64,000 nt of DNA from Phocaeicola sartorii JCM 17136 = DSM 21941 (GCF_000614185.1 NZ_BAKM01000011.1:1-64000); one strand, 5' to 3'. Positions 41,585 to 57,480 are shown, counted from the first letter of the stretch. Notes: generated by a model from the letters alone, not told the origin. Numbers and translations are program-made.

Positions 41585-42838
41585 ATGGCCAAAAAAGAGG
41601 AAACAATCAGCTTGATTGATACATTTTCGGAATTTAAGGAATTAAAGAATATTGATAGAACAACTATGGTAAGCGTTCTCGAAGAATCTTTCCGTAGTGT
41701 GATCGCGAAAATGTTTGGCACTGATGAAAATTACGACGTTATTGTGAATCCTGACAAAGGAGATTTCGAAATATGGCGTAACCGTGAAGTTGTAGCAGAT
41801 GAGGATTTGACGAATCCAAACATGCAGATCTCATTGACCGAGGCACAGAAGATTGATGCTTCTTATGAGGTAGGTGAGGAAGTGACTGATGAAGTGATCT
41901 TTGCCAAATTTGGCCGTCGTGCCATCCTGAACTTGCGTCAGACACTGGCATCAAAGATTTTAGAGCTGGAGAAAGATAGCTTGTATAATAAATATATTGA
42001 TAGGGTGGGTACGGTGATCAGTGCGGAAGTTTATCAGATATGGAAGAAAGAAATGTTGCTGCTGGATGATGAAGGTAACGAATTGCTTTTGCCCAAGACT
42101 GAGCAGATTCCGAGTGACTTCTACCGTAAAGGCGAAACGGCCCGTGCCGTAGTGGCCCGTGTGGATAATAAAAATAATAATCCGAAGATTATTCTGAGCC
42201 GTACTTCACCTGTGTTCTTGCAACGCCTGTTTGAAATGGAAGTGCCCGAAATCAATGACGTTGATCACGATCAAGAAGATTGCGCGCATTCCCGGAGAAC
42301 GTGCTAAGATAGCCGTTGAGTCGTATGACGACCGTATAGATCCGGTAGGTGCCTGCGTAGGTGTGAAAGGATCACGTATTCACGGTATTGTACGCGAACT
42401 GCGTAATGAGAATATCGACGTGATTAATTATACTTCTAATATTCAGTTGTTCATTCAGCGTGCGTTGAGTCCGGCTAAGATTTCTTCTATCGTGTTGCAC
42501 GAAGAGGAGAAGAAAGCAGAAGTGTATCTGAAACCGGAAGAAGTGTCTTTGGCAATCGGTAAGGGGGGATGAATATCAAACTCGCCAGTATGCTTACCGA
42601 ATATACGATTGATGTGTACCGCGAATTGGATGAGAGCGCGATGGATGAGGATATTTATCTTGATGAATTCAAGGATGAAATTGATGAGTGGGTTATCTCA
42701 GCCATCAAGAATATCGGATTGGATACAGCTAAGGCTGTATTGAATGCTCCACGCGAGATGTTGATAGAAAAAGCGGACCTGGAAGAAAACACGGTTGATG
42801 ACGTGTTGAGAGTTTTAAGAGCTGAATTTGAAGAGTAA
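41585..42838 (+). CDS. nusA: Transcription termination/antitermination factor NusA, frameshifted twice
   Basis: About 418 residues after joining. N-terminal RNA polymerase-binding domain, S1 domain (GTVISAEVYQIWKKEM), KH1 (KKIARIPGERAKIAV, VGVKGSRIHGIVREL) and KH2 (LAIGKGGMNIKLAS). Frame breaks at 42260-42262 (two bases missing from GGTTT) and 42563-42568 (six G where seven are expected). Both are in runs, so consensus errors are likely in this essential gene. Part of rimP-nusA-infB. Confidence 0.94.
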
Positions 42839-42879
42839 TTCTTCAGTCCCGGCTCGTAGTTAATAATTAAAAAACGAGT

Positions 42880-45800
42880 ATGACGATTAGACTGAACAAA
42901 GTAACAAGAGATTTAAATGTAGGAATAACGACGGTAGTTGAATTCTTGCAGAAAAAGGGCTATACCATTGAGGCTAGTCCTAATGCGAAAATTACCGAAG
43001 AACAATATGCTGTACTTGTGAAAGAGTTCAGCACAGATAAAAATTTAAAAATAGAGTCTGAAAAATTTAGTCAGGAAAGACAGAACAAAGACCGCAATAA
43101 GGCTTCTATCTCTATCGAAGGTTTTGAACCCAAGAAAGAGAAAGAGGAGGTGGTGAAAACGGTTATTCCTGAAGAGGCACGACCCAAACTGAAGCAAGTG
43201 GGTAAAATAGATCTGGACAATTTGAACAAGAAAACTGCGCCGAAGGTTGCAGAACCTGCGGCGAAAGTTATTGAACAAACTCCGAAAGCGGAACCCGTGG
43301 TGGAAAAAGTGGTTGAGAGGAAAGAAACTCCGCAACCCGAAAAGGAAACACCGAAGCCTGTGGTGGTAGAGGAAAAGAGACCGGAACCGGCTCCTCAACC
43401 CGCTCCGGCTCCTGTTCAGGAAGAGAAGAAAGAGCCTAAAATTGAAAAGATGGAAGAAAAGACACCCCAGGTGAAAGAGATGGAAAAAGAAACACCCGAA
43501 GCAACACCCGTTCAGGAAAAAGAAGAAGACGATGTATTTAAAATTCGTCCTACTGAATTTAAATCGAAAATTAATGTAGTGGGTCAGATTGACTTGGCTG
43601 CATTGAATCAGTCAACTCGTCCGAAAAAGAAATCGAAAGAAGAAAAACGGAAAGAAAGAGAAGAGAAGGATAAACAGCGTCAGGAACAGCGTAAGCAGAT
43701 GAAAGATGCTATTATCAAAGAAATCCGTAAGGGAGATGACAAGGTTTCTAAAAACTCGGTCAACGACGATGCCGCCAAGAAGAAAAAGCGTAATAGAATA
43801 AATAAGGAACGTGTGGATATAAATGCTGCCGGTACAACAAATGCTGGAGGTAATAATAACCAACGTAACGATAATGCTAACAGACCGAATAGAAACAATA
43901 ACTCCAAACCTAATAATAACAATCAAGGTGGAGGTAAATTTAATAAAGACCGCTTCAAGAAACCTGTTGTAAAAACGGAAGTTAGTGATGAGGATGTAGC
44001 AAAACAGGTTAAGGAAACGTTGGCGCGTCTGACTAACAAGACTAAGAACAAGACTGCCAAGTATCGTAAGGAGAAACGTGAGAATGTGCAGAACCGCCTG
44101 ATGGAACAGGAGGAGATGGAACAGGAGGACAGCAAAATATTGAAGCTGACCGAGTTCGTTACTGCGAACGAGTTGGCAAGTATGATGGATATTCCTGTTA
44201 CCCAGGTTATCGCTACTTGTATGAGTATTGGCATCATGGTCTCTATTAACCAGCGTCTGGATGCCGAAACAATCAATCTGGTAGCAGAAGAATTCGGATA
44301 CAAGACAGAATATGTAAGTGCTGAGGTGGCGCAGGCCATTACAGAAGAGGAGGATAACGAGGAAGACTTGCTGCCGCGTGCTCCGATTGTAACAGTAATG
44401 GGACATGTTGACCATGGTAAGACTTCGTTACTGGACTATATTCGTAAAGCGAATGTAATTGCTGGTGAGGCGGGTGGTATCACCCAGCATATCGGTGCTT
44501 ACAATGTGAAACTGGAAGACGGACGTCATATCACATTCCTGGATACACCGGGTCACGAGGCATTTACTGCCATGCGTGCCCGTGGTGCGAAAGTAACGGA
44601 TATTGCTATCATTATTGTAGCAGCCGATGATAATGTGATGCCACAGACCAAAGAAGCGATTAATCATGCTATGGCTGCCGGTGTACCTATCGTTTTTGCT
44701 ATTAATAAAGTGGATAAGCCGCACGCCAATCCGGATAAGATAAAGGAAGAACTGGCTGCCATGAACTTCCTGGTGGAAGAATGGGGAGGTAAGTATCAGT
44801 CGCAAGATATCTCTGCCAAGAAAGGTACAGGGTACATGAGTTGTTGGAAAAAGTATTGCTGGAAGCAGAAATGCTGGAATTGAAGGCAAATCCCAATCGA
44901 AAGGCTACTGGTTCTATCATTGAGTCCACCTTGGATAAGGGACGTGGTTATGTAGCTACGATCCTGGTGTCAAACGGTACGCTCCGCATGGGTGATATTG
45001 TGTTGGCGGGTACTTCATACGGTAAGGTGAAAGCTATGTTTAACGAACGTAACCAGCGCATTAAGGAGGCTGGTCCTTCTGAACCGGTGTTGATTCTTGG
45101 TTTGAATGGCGCTCCTGCGGCAGGTGATACTTTCCATGTAATTGAAACGGAACAGGAAGCTCGTGACATCGCTAACAAGCGTGAGCAGTTACAGCGTGAA
45201 CAGGGCTTGCGTACTCAGAAGCTGTTGACATTGGATGAAGTGGGCCGTCGTCTGGCTTTGGGTGACTTCCATGAATTGAATGTGATTGTTAAAGGTGACG
45301 TGGACGGTTCTGTTGAGGCGTTGAGCGACTCATTGATAAAACTGTCTACAGAACAGGTACAGGTTAATGTGATCCATAAAGGTGTCGGTCAGATTTCCGA
45401 ATCGGATGTGACCTTGGCCGCTGCATCAGATGCGATTATCGTAGGTTTCCAGGTTCGTCCTTCAAGCTCTGCCGGCCGACTGGCTGAACAGGAAGGTGTG
45501 GATATCCGCAAATATTCTGTGATCTATGATGCGATAGAAGAAGTGAAGGCTGCCATGGAAGGTATGCTGGCACCTACTTTGAAGGAACAGATTACTGCAA
45601 CCATCGAAGTGCGTGAGGTCTTCAATATTACCAAGGTTGGTTTGGTTGCCGGTGCTATGGTGAAGACTGGTAAGGTAAAACGTTCTGATAAGGCACGCTT
45701 GATTCGTGATGGTATTGTGGTCTTTACCGGTACTATCAATGCATTGAAACGTTTCAAGGATGATGTGAAGGAAGTAGGTACTAATTTTGAATGTGGTATC

Positions 45801-45881
45801 AGTCTGACAAACTGTAACGATATCAAGGTAGGTGATATTATTGAAGCTTACGAAGAAGTAGAGGTTAAACAGACTTTGTAA
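42880..45881 (+). CDS. infB: Translation initiation factor IF-2, frameshifted
   Basis: About 1000 residues. A long charged, low-complexity N-terminal region (Glu/Pro/Lys- and Asn-rich), then the GTPase with GHVDHGKTS (about residues 508-516), DTPGHEAF and NKVDKP, followed by domains II-IV. The frame breaks at 44830-44832 (three G where four are expected; [18 protein letters not shown] is restored). Delivers initiator tRNA to the ribosome. Confidence 0.95.
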
Positions 45882-45904
45882 TAAAGCCTGAGAATATAGA
45901 TGGT

Positions 45905-45989
45905 AATGTCATCCTGAGCATAGCGAAGGATCTGGCACCTCGCCCAGCGCGTGGGCTGGCAGATTCTTCGCTTTGTTCAGAATGACATT
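45905..45989. repeat. Palindromic repeat element (30-bp arms)
   Basis: 45905-45934 and 45960-45989 are complementary at 26 of 30 positions; the 25-nt loop carries a second small stem GCCCA/TGGGC. The arm contains GTCATcCTGAgCatAGCGAAG, a motif that recurs in intergenic palindromes of many genomes. It lies between infB and cvpA. Confidence 0.75.
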
Positions 45990-46005
45990 ACTGCTTTTTA
46001 TAAGA

Positions 46006-46518
46006 ATGATAGAGATGACAACAATAGATATTATCATACTGGCTGTGACTGGCATGGGTGTCATTATGGGATTGATGAAGGGCTTTGTGAAGCAGATGGC
46101 ATCTATTGTAGGGTTGATAGCCGGATTGCTGGTTGCCCGTGCTTTGTTTGGTACAGTTGCCGAAAGATTGGCACCTGCTTTAGGTACATCGACTACCATT
46201 GCGCAGGTTTTGGCTTTTATATTGATCTGGGTGGCTGTGCCTTTAGGTTTTGCGTTTGTCGCCTCTTTGTTGACAAAAGCATTGGATGCTGTGCATCTGG
46301 GGTGGCTGAATCGTTGGCTGGGCAGCGGACTTGGGGCATTGAAGTATATGATACTGATAGGGTTAGCTATTCATGTGATAGAATATATAGACCCGAAAGA
46401 TGAGATGATCAGTGCAACAAAAAAGAAGGAATCAGTGTTATATTATCCTATGAGAGACTTGTCCGGCATCTTTTTTCCGGTGTTTAAGAATGTAACAGAA
46501 CAATTAATAGAAATATAA
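46006..46518 (+). CDS. CvpA family membrane protein
   Basis: 170 residues from the ATG at 46006 (another ATG at 46015). Four hydrophobic segments (for example [20 protein letters not shown] and [17 protein letters not shown]). CvpA-like proteins are linked to colicin V production or envelope homeostasis. 7 bp upstream of sufB. Confidence 0.85.
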   Translation: MIEMTTIDIIILAVTGMGVIMGLMKGFVKQMASIVGLIAGLLVARALFGTVAERLAPALGTSTTIAQVLAFILIWVAVPLGFAFVASLLTKALDAVHLGWLNRWLGSGLGALKYMILIGLAIHVIEYIDPKDEMISATKKKESVLYYPMRDLSGIFFPVFKNVTEQLIEI

Positions 46519-46525
46519 GATAAAT

Positions 46526-47977
46526 ATGCAAGAAGAACCCAATAAATATGTGAAAGAACTGACGCAGGAGAAGTATAAGTATGGCTTCACCACAGAAGTT
46601 CACACAGATATTATAGAACGGGGATTGAACGAGGATGTTATCCGCTTGATTTCTGCAAAGAAAAACGAGCCGGAGTGGTTGCTGGAGTTTCGCCTGAAAG
46701 CATACCGCTACTGGTTGACAATGGAGATGCCTGCATGGGCGCACCTCACTATTCCTGAAATAGATTATCAGGCTATATCCTATTATGCGGATCCTACAAA
46801 GAAAAAAGAAGGGCCGAAAAGTATGGATGAGGTAGATCCGGAGCTGATTAAAACTTTCAATAAACTAGGTATTCCCCTGGAGGAACAAATGGCGTTGAGC
46901 GGTATGGCAGTAGATGCTGTCATGGATTCTGTTTCCGTCAAGACTACATTTAAAGAAACCTTGTTGGAAAAGGGAATCATTTTCTGTTCGTTCAGTGAAG
47001 CGGTGCGTGAACACCCCGATTTGGTGAAGAAGTATCTGGGTTCGGTGGTCGGGCCGCGGGATAATTTCTTTGCAGCCTTGAACTCGGCGGTGTTCAGTGA
47101 CGGATCGTTTGTATATATTCCGAAAGGAGTGCGTTGTCCTATGGAACTCTCCACTTATTTCCGTATCAATGCGGCCAATACCGGTCAGTTTGAACGTACA
47201 CTGATTGTTGCGGATGATGATAGTTATGTTTCTTATCTGGAAGGATGTACGGCCCCTATGCGGGATGAGAACCAATTACATGCAGCCATAGTGGAGATTG
47301 TGGTGCACGACCGTGCGGAAGTGAGATATTCTACCGTACAGAACTGGTATCCGGGAGATGCCGAAGGCAAAGGAGGAGTATATAACTTTGTGACCAAACG
47401 CGGTCATTGCAAAGGTGTGGACAGCAAACTGAGTTGGACACAGGTGGAGACCGGGTCGGCCATTACTTGGAAATATCCCAGTTGCATCCTGAGTGGAGAT
47501 AATTCTACTGCTGAATTCTATTCGGTGGCAGTAACGAATAACTATCAGCAGGCTGATACGGGGACTAAAATGATTCATTTGGGCAGAAACACCCGTAGTA
47601 CCATTGTTAGTAAAGGGATTAGTGCCGGAAAGAGCCAGAACTCCTATCGTGGTTTGGTACGTGTGGCTCAGAAAGCGGACAATGCCCGTAATTACAGCCA
47701 GTGTGACTCTCTGTTGCTGGGAAGCCAGTGCGGTGCTCATACATTCCCATATATGGATATCCATAACGAGACAGCTGTGGTGGAACATGAGGCGACAACC
47801 AGCAAGATCAGCGAAGACCAACTGTTCTACTGCAATCAGCGCGGTATTCCTACAGAAGATGCTATCGGATTGATTGTCAATGGGTATGCAAAAGAAGTAC
47901 TGAATAAACTTCCGATGGAATTTGCGGTGGAGGCACAGAAACTGCTGGCTATATCTTTAGAGGGAAGCGTAGGATAA
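46526..47977 (+). CDS. sufB: Fe-S cluster assembly scaffold SufB
   Basis: 483 residues. Typical motifs [50 protein letters not shown] and [12 protein letters not shown]. With SufC and SufD forms the SufBCD scaffold on which iron-sulfur clusters are built. First gene of the suf operon. Confidence 0.95.
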   Translation: MQEEPNKYVKELTQEKYKYGFTTEVHTDIIERGLNEDVIRLISAKKNEPEWLLEFRLKAYRYWLTMEMPAWAHLTIPEIDYQAISYYADPTKKKEGPKSMDEVDPELIKTFNKLGIPLEEQMALSGMAVDAVMDSVSVKTTFKETLLEKGIIFCSFSEAVREHPDLVKKYLGSVVGPRDNFFAALNSAVFSDGSFVYIPKGVRCPMELSTYFRINAANTGQFERTLIVADDDSYVSYLEGCTAPMRDENQLHAAIVEIVVHDRAEVRYSTVQNWYPGDAEGKGGVYNFVTKRGHCKGVDSKLSWTQVETGSAITWKYPSCILSGDNSTAEFYSVAVTNNYQQADTGTKMIHLGRNTRSTIVSKGISAGKSQNSYRGLVRVAQKADNARNYSQCDSLLLGSQCGAHTFPYMDIHNETAVVEHEATTSKISEDQLFYCNQRGIPTEDAIGLIVNGYAKEVLNKLPMEFAVEAQKLLAISLEGSVG

Positions 47978-48004
47978 ATGAAGAACTAAGAATTTAATAG
48001 AATT

Positions 48005-48756
48005 ATGTTAGAGATAAAAGACTTACATGCCAGTGTCAATGGCAAAGAAATATTGAAAGGTATCAATCTGACCATAAAGAAGGGTGAAGTTCATGCCATT
48101 ATGGGACCTAATGGTTCTGGTAAAAGTACTCTTTCATCCGTGTTGGTAGGTAATCCGGCTTTTGAGGTAACGAAGGGTTCAGTGACTTTTGAAGGAAAAG
48201 ATTTGTTGGCTTTGAGTCCTGAGGATCGTAGCATGAGGGGCTGTTTTTGTCTTTCCAATATCCGGTGGAGATTCCCGGAGTCAGTATGGTGAACTTTATG
48301 CGTGCGGCGGTAAACGAGCAACGTAAATATAAAGGGCTTCCTGCGTTAACAGCCAGTGAGTTCTTGAAGCTGATGCGCGAGAAACGGGCTGTAGTGGAGC
48401 TGGATAATAAATTGGCAAACCGTTCGGTAAACGAGGGGTTCAGCGGTGGTGAGAAGAAACGAAATGAAATTTTCCAGATGGCTATGCTGGAGCCTAAGTT
48501 GAGCATTTTGGATGAAACGGATTCCGGTCTTGATATTGATGCGTTGCGTATTGTAGCCGAGGGCGTGAACAAATTGAAGACTCCCGAAACAAGTTGTATC
48601 GTCATTACACACTATCAACGTTTGCTGGATTATATCAAACCGGATATTGTACATGTATTGTATAAAGGACGTATTGTGAAAACTGCGGGTCCCGAATTGG
48701 CTTTGGAACTGGAGGAGCGTGGTTACGACTGGATAAAAGCCGAGTTGGGAGAATAA
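48005..48756 (+). CDS. sufC: Fe-S assembly ATPase SufC, frameshifted
   Basis: About 250 residues. Walker [10 protein letters not shown], signature [15 protein letters not shown] and Walker [17 protein letters not shown]. The frame breaks at 48232 where one C is missing ([20 protein letters not shown] is restored). It is essential to cluster assembly in many bacteria, so a consensus error is likely. Confidence 0.94.
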
Positions 48757-48785
48757 TAATTTGATGCCTAAAGAAGAAAGTGATT

Positions 48786-50129
48786 ATGAGAGCAGAACAA
48801 CAATATATTGATCTCTTTTCTCAATGTGAGGCGATGATTTGCCGGCATAGTGCCGAGGTGCTGAACGCTCCCCGTGCGCAAGCTTTCGCAGATTTCGAAA
48901 AGTTAGGTTTCCCTACCCGCAAACAGGAGAAGTATAAATATACGGATGTAAGCAAGTTGTTCGAGCCGGATTATGGTTTGAATTTGAACAGACTCGACAT
49001 TCCGGTGAATCCGTATGAAGTGTTCAAGTGCGATGTACCTAATATGAGTACCGCTCTTTATTTTGTAGTAAACGATGCTTTTTATCGTAAAGCTTTGCCG
49101 AAGGCGCAATTGCCGGAAGGAGTGTTGCTTGGCAGCTTGAAAGAACTGTCTGAACAATATCCGGATTTAGTCAAGCAATATTATGGTAAGTTGGCAGATA
49201 CTTCCAAGGATGGTGTGACCGCCTTCAATACTGCTTTTGCCCAGGACGGCTTTATGCTGTATGTGCCGAAAGGCGTGGTGGTGGAAAAGCCCATTCAGCT
49301 GGTGAACATATTGCGTGCCGATGTTAATTTTATGGTGAACCGCCGTGTGTTGGTTGTGCTGGAAGAAGGTGCGCAGGCTCGTCTGCTGATTTGCGACCAT
49401 GCCATGGATAATGTGAATTTCCTTTCTACTCAGGTTATTGAGGTCTTTGCGAAAGAAAATACGACTTTCGATCTTTATGAACTGGAAGAAACCCATACTA
49501 GCACAGTGCGTTTCAATAACCTCTATGTGAATCAGGAAGCAGACAGTAATGTGCTTTTGAATGGCATGACTTTGCATAACGGTACTACGCGTAATACAAC
49601 CGAAGTAACTTTGGCCGGACGTGGAGCCGAGATCAGTCTGTGTGGTATGGTCATTGCCGATAAGAATGAACAGGTGGACAATCATACTTTCATTGACCAC
49701 AAGGTTTCCGATTGCATCAGTAATGAGCTGTTCAAATATGTATTGGATGATCAGGCAGTGGGTGCGTTTGCCGGAAAAGTCCTGGTACGTGAAGGGGCGC
49801 AACATACTAATTCCCAACAAACCAACCGTAACCTTTGTGCTACTCGTGATGCCCACATGTACACCCAGCCACAACTGGAAATTTATGCGGATGATGTAAA
49901 GTGTTCTCATGGGGCTACTGTTGGTCAGTTGGATGAAAATGCGTTGTTTTATATGCAACAACGTGGTATCAGTCTGAAGGAAGCACGTTTATTGCTTATG
50001 TTTGCTTTTGTTAATGAAGTAATAGATACGATCCGTCTGGATGCATTAAAGGATCGTTTGCATTTGTTGGTGGAAAAACGTTTCCGTGGTGAGTTGAATA
50101 AATGTCAGGGATGTGCGATATGTAAATAG
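48786..50129 (+). CDS. sufD: Fe-S cluster assembly protein SufD
   Basis: 447 residues from the ATG at 48786 (MRAEQQYIDL). Core beta-helix with NGMTLHNGTTRNTTEVTLAG and the conserved SHGATVGQLDENALFYMQQR. Partner of SufB in the scaffold. 6 bp before sufS. Confidence 0.93.
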   Translation: MRAEQQYIDLFSQCEAMICRHSAEVLNAPRAQAFADFEKLGFPTRKQEKYKYTDVSKLFEPDYGLNLNRLDIPVNPYEVFKCDVPNMSTALYFVVNDAFYRKALPKAQLPEGVLLGSLKELSEQYPDLVKQYYGKLADTSKDGVTAFNTAFAQDGFMLYVPKGVVVEKPIQLVNILRADVNFMVNRRVLVVLEEGAQARLLICDHAMDNVNFLSTQVIEVFAKENTTFDLYELEETHTSTVRFNNLYVNQEADSNVLLNGMTLHNGTTRNTTEVTLAGRGAEISLCGMVIADKNEQVDNHTFIDHKVSDCISNELFKYVLDDQAVGAFAGKVLVREGAQHTNSQQTNRNLCATRDAHMYTQPQLEIYADDVKCSHGATVGQLDENALFYMQQRGISLKEARLLLMFAFVNEVIDTIRLDALKDRLHLLVEKRFRGELNKCQGCAICK

Positions 50130-50135
50130 GACGCC

Positions 50136-51350
50136 ATGTACGATATACAAAAAATAAGAGAAGATTTTCCGATATTAGGTCGGGAGGTGTATGGAAAGCC
50201 GCTTATTTATCTGGATAATGGAGCTACCACTCAGAAACCGCGTTGTGTGGTTGAGGCCATAACCGATGAATACTATTCGGTCAATGCGAATGTGCATCGT
50301 GGAGTACATTTTTTGTCCCAACAGGCTACGGAGTTACATGAGGCTTCTCGTGAGACGGTGCGTCGTTTTATCAATGCACGCAGTAGCAATGAGATTGTGT
50401 TTACTCGGGGCACGACAGAGAGTATCAACTTGTTGGCTTCCTCCTTTGCCGACAGCCAGATGAAGGAGGGGGATGAAGTGATCGTTTCTGTTATGGAACA
50501 TCACAGTAATATTGTTCCTTGGCAGTTACAGGCTGCGCGTAAAGGAATCGTGCTGAAAGTGATTCCCATGAATGACAGAGGAGAATTACTGTTGGATGAA
50601 TACGAGAAACTTTTCTCGGAAAGGACCAAGCTGGTAAGTTTCGCTCATGTAAGCAATGTGTTGGGCACTGTCAATCCGGCGAAAGAGATGGTTGCGACTG
50701 CCCATGCACACGGCGTTCCCGTTCTGATTGACGGGGCGCAGAGTGTTCCTCACATGAAAGTGGATGTTCAGGATTTGGATGCCGACTTTTTTGCTTTCAG
50801 TGGACATAAGGTCTATGGACCTACCGGTGTGGGGGTGCTTTATGGAAAGGAAGAGTGGCTGGATAAACTTCCACCTTACCAGGGGGGTGGAGAGATGATA
50901 CAAAGTGTCAGCTTCGAGAAAACGACTTTTAATGAATTGCCGTTTAAATTCGAGGCGGGAACTCCCGATTATATCGGAACTACTGCCTTGGCAAAGGCAT
51001 TGGATTATGTATCTGCCATTGGTATGGAGAATATTGCCGCCCACGAGCATGAACTGACCCGATATGCCATGCAGCGTCTGAAAGAAACAGACGGGATGCG
51101 TATCTTCGGAGAGGCCGGTAACAAAAGTGGTGTCATTTCTTTCCTGGTAGGAAACATTCATCATTTGGATATGGGTACGTTGCTTGACCGCCTGGGCATT
51201 GCTGTGCGTACCGGGCATCATTGTGCACAGCCTTTGATGATTCGTATGGGGATTGAGGGAACAGTGCGTGCTTCTTTCGGCTTATATAATACCAAAGAGG
51301 AAATAGATGTGCTGGCTGCCGGCATTGAGCGCGTCAGCAGGATGTTCTAA
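50136..51350 (+). CDS. sufS: Cysteine desulfurase SufS
   Basis: 404 residues. PLP enzyme that releases sulfur from cysteine for the Suf system. PLP Lys225 in SGHKVYGPTG, persulfide Cys363 in RTGHHCAQP, and EHHSNIVPW. Last gene of the suf operon, followed by a terminator. No SufE-like partner is seen in the window. Confidence 0.95.
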   Translation: MYDIQKIREDFPILGREVYGKPLIYLDNGATTQKPRCVVEAITDEYYSVNANVHRGVHFLSQQATELHEASRETVRRFINARSSNEIVFTRGTTESINLLASSFADSQMKEGDEVIVSVMEHHSNIVPWQLQAARKGIVLKVIPMNDRGELLLDEYEKLFSERTKLVSFAHVSNVLGTVNPAKEMVATAHAHGVPVLIDGAQSVPHMKVDVQDLDADFFAFSGHKVYGPTGVGVLYGKEEWLDKLPPYQGGGEMIQSVSFEKTTFNELPFKFEAGTPDYIGTTALAKALDYVSAIGMENIAAHEHELTRYAMQRLKETDGMRIFGEAGNKSGVISFLVGNIHHLDMGTLLDRLGIAVRTGHHCAQPLMIRMGIEGTVRASFGLYNTKEEIDVLAAGIERVSRMF

Positions 51351-51367
51351 ATTGTAACAGTATAGTA

Positions 51368-51398
51368 GGGGGCCGCATTCATCACGAGTGCAGCCCCC
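51368..51398. terminator. Terminator of the suf operon
   Basis: GGGGGC (51368-51373) pairs with GCCCCC (51393-51398), with an inner stem GCAT/AGTGC-like. The T-run is short but it divides the convergent suf and hydrolase genes. Confidence 0.7.
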
Positions 51399-51434
51399 TT
51401 TGGTATTATTTATATTAAGGTAAAAAGAGAGAGT

Positions 51435-53369
51435 TTATTTTCCATAATCATCATATAACATCAGCAAATGTGATGAACTCCAGCTGAAATGAGGCGCTTT
51501 TAATAACTCGCCGGTATGTGTGCCATAGTTTTCATGTATCGGGGCACCTTCTTTCAATCCTTGCAGCCGGTCGAATACCTGAAGGGTATATTCATCTGCC
51601 ATCTTGTTATAGCCATAGTTGCGTAGACCGCGGATAGCGAAATAAGTCTGATCCAACCAGATAGGGCCACGCCAGTAGCCACGCGGATTGTACTTCGGGT
51701 TGTCTGCTGCTACTGTGGGGAAGGGGATGTATGTAGAGAACTTGGCTGTGTCGGCCAGTAAAGGCAGCATGGCTTTTACTTGGTCAGCAGTGGCAACCTC
51801 TGTCCATAACGGAGTATATGCTTCGCATCCCGGTTCTTGTATAAAGCTTCCGTCCTTTAAACGGCGGTCAAAGAAGAAGCCTTTCTCTTTGTCAAAGAAA
51901 TAGTCGGCTACTTGACTGCCGTAATCCGGACCGTCAAAAGTAACTCCCAGAATACCTGCAAATTTCTTTAATAGTTTGCATTCCAGAGCCAGATAGGCAT
52001 TCAGGTCAACACTCTCCTGATCCATGCTCCATGCATCTTCGGCTCCTGAGTTTTTCAGCATTTTGGTATCATCAAAACGGATGGCATTATCCATACCGCT
52101 TTCCCAGGCTGCCGCTTCCAATGTGCCGTCGGTAGAACCATATTCACACATGCCATTGTGGTTATGGTCACGTTTGCTGTACCACCATTTGTAGTATGCC
52201 ATCAGTTGGGGATACATTTCGCTGATGAATGCCGTATCATTGGTGTGAGTGAATATTTCGTCTACAGCCCATGATACGAGAGGGGGTTTGCTGTCGCGTG
52301 CATTGTTTTCGGCTGGATCGGTATAAATGCAGTCTATAATCATGCCGTCCGGTTGTTGGTAGTCAAACATGGCGCGGATGTTGTCCTTGGCCAGTTCAGG
52401 ATCGAATTTTGCCAAAGCGGCAGAGAATCGCCAAGTGTCCCAAGCCCAGAAACCTACGAAGTAGTATACGGCATGGCTGGGAACAATACCTTCGTGCAGC
52501 AATCCGCCACGGTGAGTCCGCCAGTTACTGATGAGTGTTACGACGGCTTTTACGGCAATACGGTCATATTCGGGCTTCATGTCTTTGCGAAGAATCTTGT
52601 TGAGATAACCTTCCCAACGTTCTTTATTGGCTTTAAGTTCTTCTTGTGGATTGCTCAGCGCTAATTGCGCCTTTTGTAATCCGGCGGAAAGTTCTTTCTC
52701 TCCAGTATAGAAAGAAATGGCTACGTAGGTGTCGTGCTCACTGCCATTGGTCTTTGCCCGGTAATTATTGTCGCTACTCTCTACGCTTACATCCGGTGTG
52801 AAAGTCAGTGCTACAATCTCGCCGGACGGATGACGGGCGATGACCGTATTCTGGTCAGTCCGTACCTGGATTTCTTTCCCCCATTGGCTGGCCGTAAAAG
52901 AAAGCTCTTTTCCGGCATCGGAGTGAATGCGGAGCAGTGCGGTAGAAGCATCCAGAAAATTCAAGCGTTGAATGATTTTGCCTTCTTCCGAACTTGCCGA
53001 GAGGTATAATTCGCCTGGAAAATAACAGGTGGAATCCGGGGTGAATACGGCATTTGTCTGATTGGCGTACCCTACGGTGACAGCCGATTGCGCCATCCAT
53101 TGACGTCGGTTCATATCCAGACTGAAGGGGCCGCAGAAACCGTTTACCCAAACCTCTTTTTGTGGGAGTGTGAATCCCATCCAGGAGCCTGCGTCTGTAA
53201 ACCAACCCCGGCAACGTGTCAGTGTATCGGGGGTATAGGCTATATCCAGTATGTTATTGAATTCATATCTTTTGCCTGTAGGAATAGTCTCACTGGCAGG
53301 GTTGCAGGCAGCTGTAAAGCCTGCAACTACTGCTGTGAGAAGAATGATTTTGGTAAATTTATGTTTCAT
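51435..53369 (-). CDS. Glycoside hydrolase, GH63-like (alpha/alpha barrel) lipoprotein
   Basis: 644 residues. Lipoprotein signal (GFTAACNP). An N-terminal beta-sandwich part is followed by an (alpha/alpha)6 barrel with the expected acids in FWAWDTWRFS and NYGTHTGE, and GYWRGPIWLDQTYF. GH63-type enzymes cut alpha-glucosidic or related bonds. It follows the GH2 gene in the same direction, 18 bp away, in a polysaccharide utilisation locus. Confidence 0.85.
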   Translation of the reverse strand: MKHKFTKIILLTAVVAGFTAACNPASETIPTGKRYEFNNILDIAYTPDTLTRCRGWFTDAGSWMGFTLPQKEVWVNGFCGPFSLDMNRRQWMAQSAVTVGYANQTNAVFTPDSTCYFPGELYLSASSEEGKIIQRLNFLDASTALLRIHSDAGKELSFTASQWGKEIQVRTDQNTVIARHPSGEIVALTFTPDVSVESSDNNYRAKTNGSEHDTYVAISFYTGEKELSAGLQKAQLALSNPQEELKANKERWEGYLNKILRKDMKPEYDRIAVKAVVTLISNWRTHRGGLLHEGIVPSHAVYYFVGFWAWDTWRFSAALAKFDPELAKDNIRAMFDYQQPDGMIIDCIYTDPAENNARDSKPPLVSWAVDEIFTHTNDTAFISEMYPQLMAYYKWWYSKRDHNHNGMCEYGSTDGTLEAAAWESGMDNAIRFDDTKMLKNSGAEDAWSMDQESVDLNAYLALECKLLKKFAGILGVTFDGPDYGSQVADYFFDKEKGFFFDRRLKDGSFIQEPGCEAYTPLWTEVATADQVKAMLPLLADTAKFSTYIPFPTVAADNPKYNPRGYWRGPIWLDQTYFAIRGLRNYGYNKMADEYTLQVFDRLQGLKEGAPIHENYGTHTGELLKAPHFSWSSSHLLMLYDDYGK

Positions 53370-53387
53370 GTCATTTCGTTATTATTT

Positions 53388-57175
<3,788 letters not shown>

Positions 57176-57179
<4 letters not shown>

Positions 57180-57457
57180 GCTTGTTCCTCCTTTTTCCTT
57201 TTGTAAAGCACGTACCATAAAGCCCATGCTGCTGTGACACTGCCCAGTACAGCTGCCAGAGTGATGACAATGGCTTCCATTCCTATGGTGTGCAGGCCAT
57301 TGATGATTTCCTGATTACCGCCTACATCTATACCTAGCAGGAAGAGTAGTAACCAAATAAGAACGGTGATGATTTTGTGTATTCCTGAAAGCTGCTGCTT
57401 GCGAAGCAGGAAGCCAAGGAGCATCCCCGTGAGCATTAATCCAATAATTGTAAACAT
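57176..57457 (-). CDS. LysO-type exporter, N-terminal part (DUF340)
   Basis: 93 residues, three membrane segments (FTIIGLMLTGMLLGFLLRK, IITVLIWLLLFLLGIDVGG, EAIVITLAAVLGSVTAAW). In E. coli LysO is one protein; here it is two, coupled by a 4-bp stop/start overlap. This looks natural rather than an error because each half has its own start and no extra frame exists. Confidence 0.82.
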
Positions 57458-57480
57458 ATCTATGTCGTTTTATTTATAGG

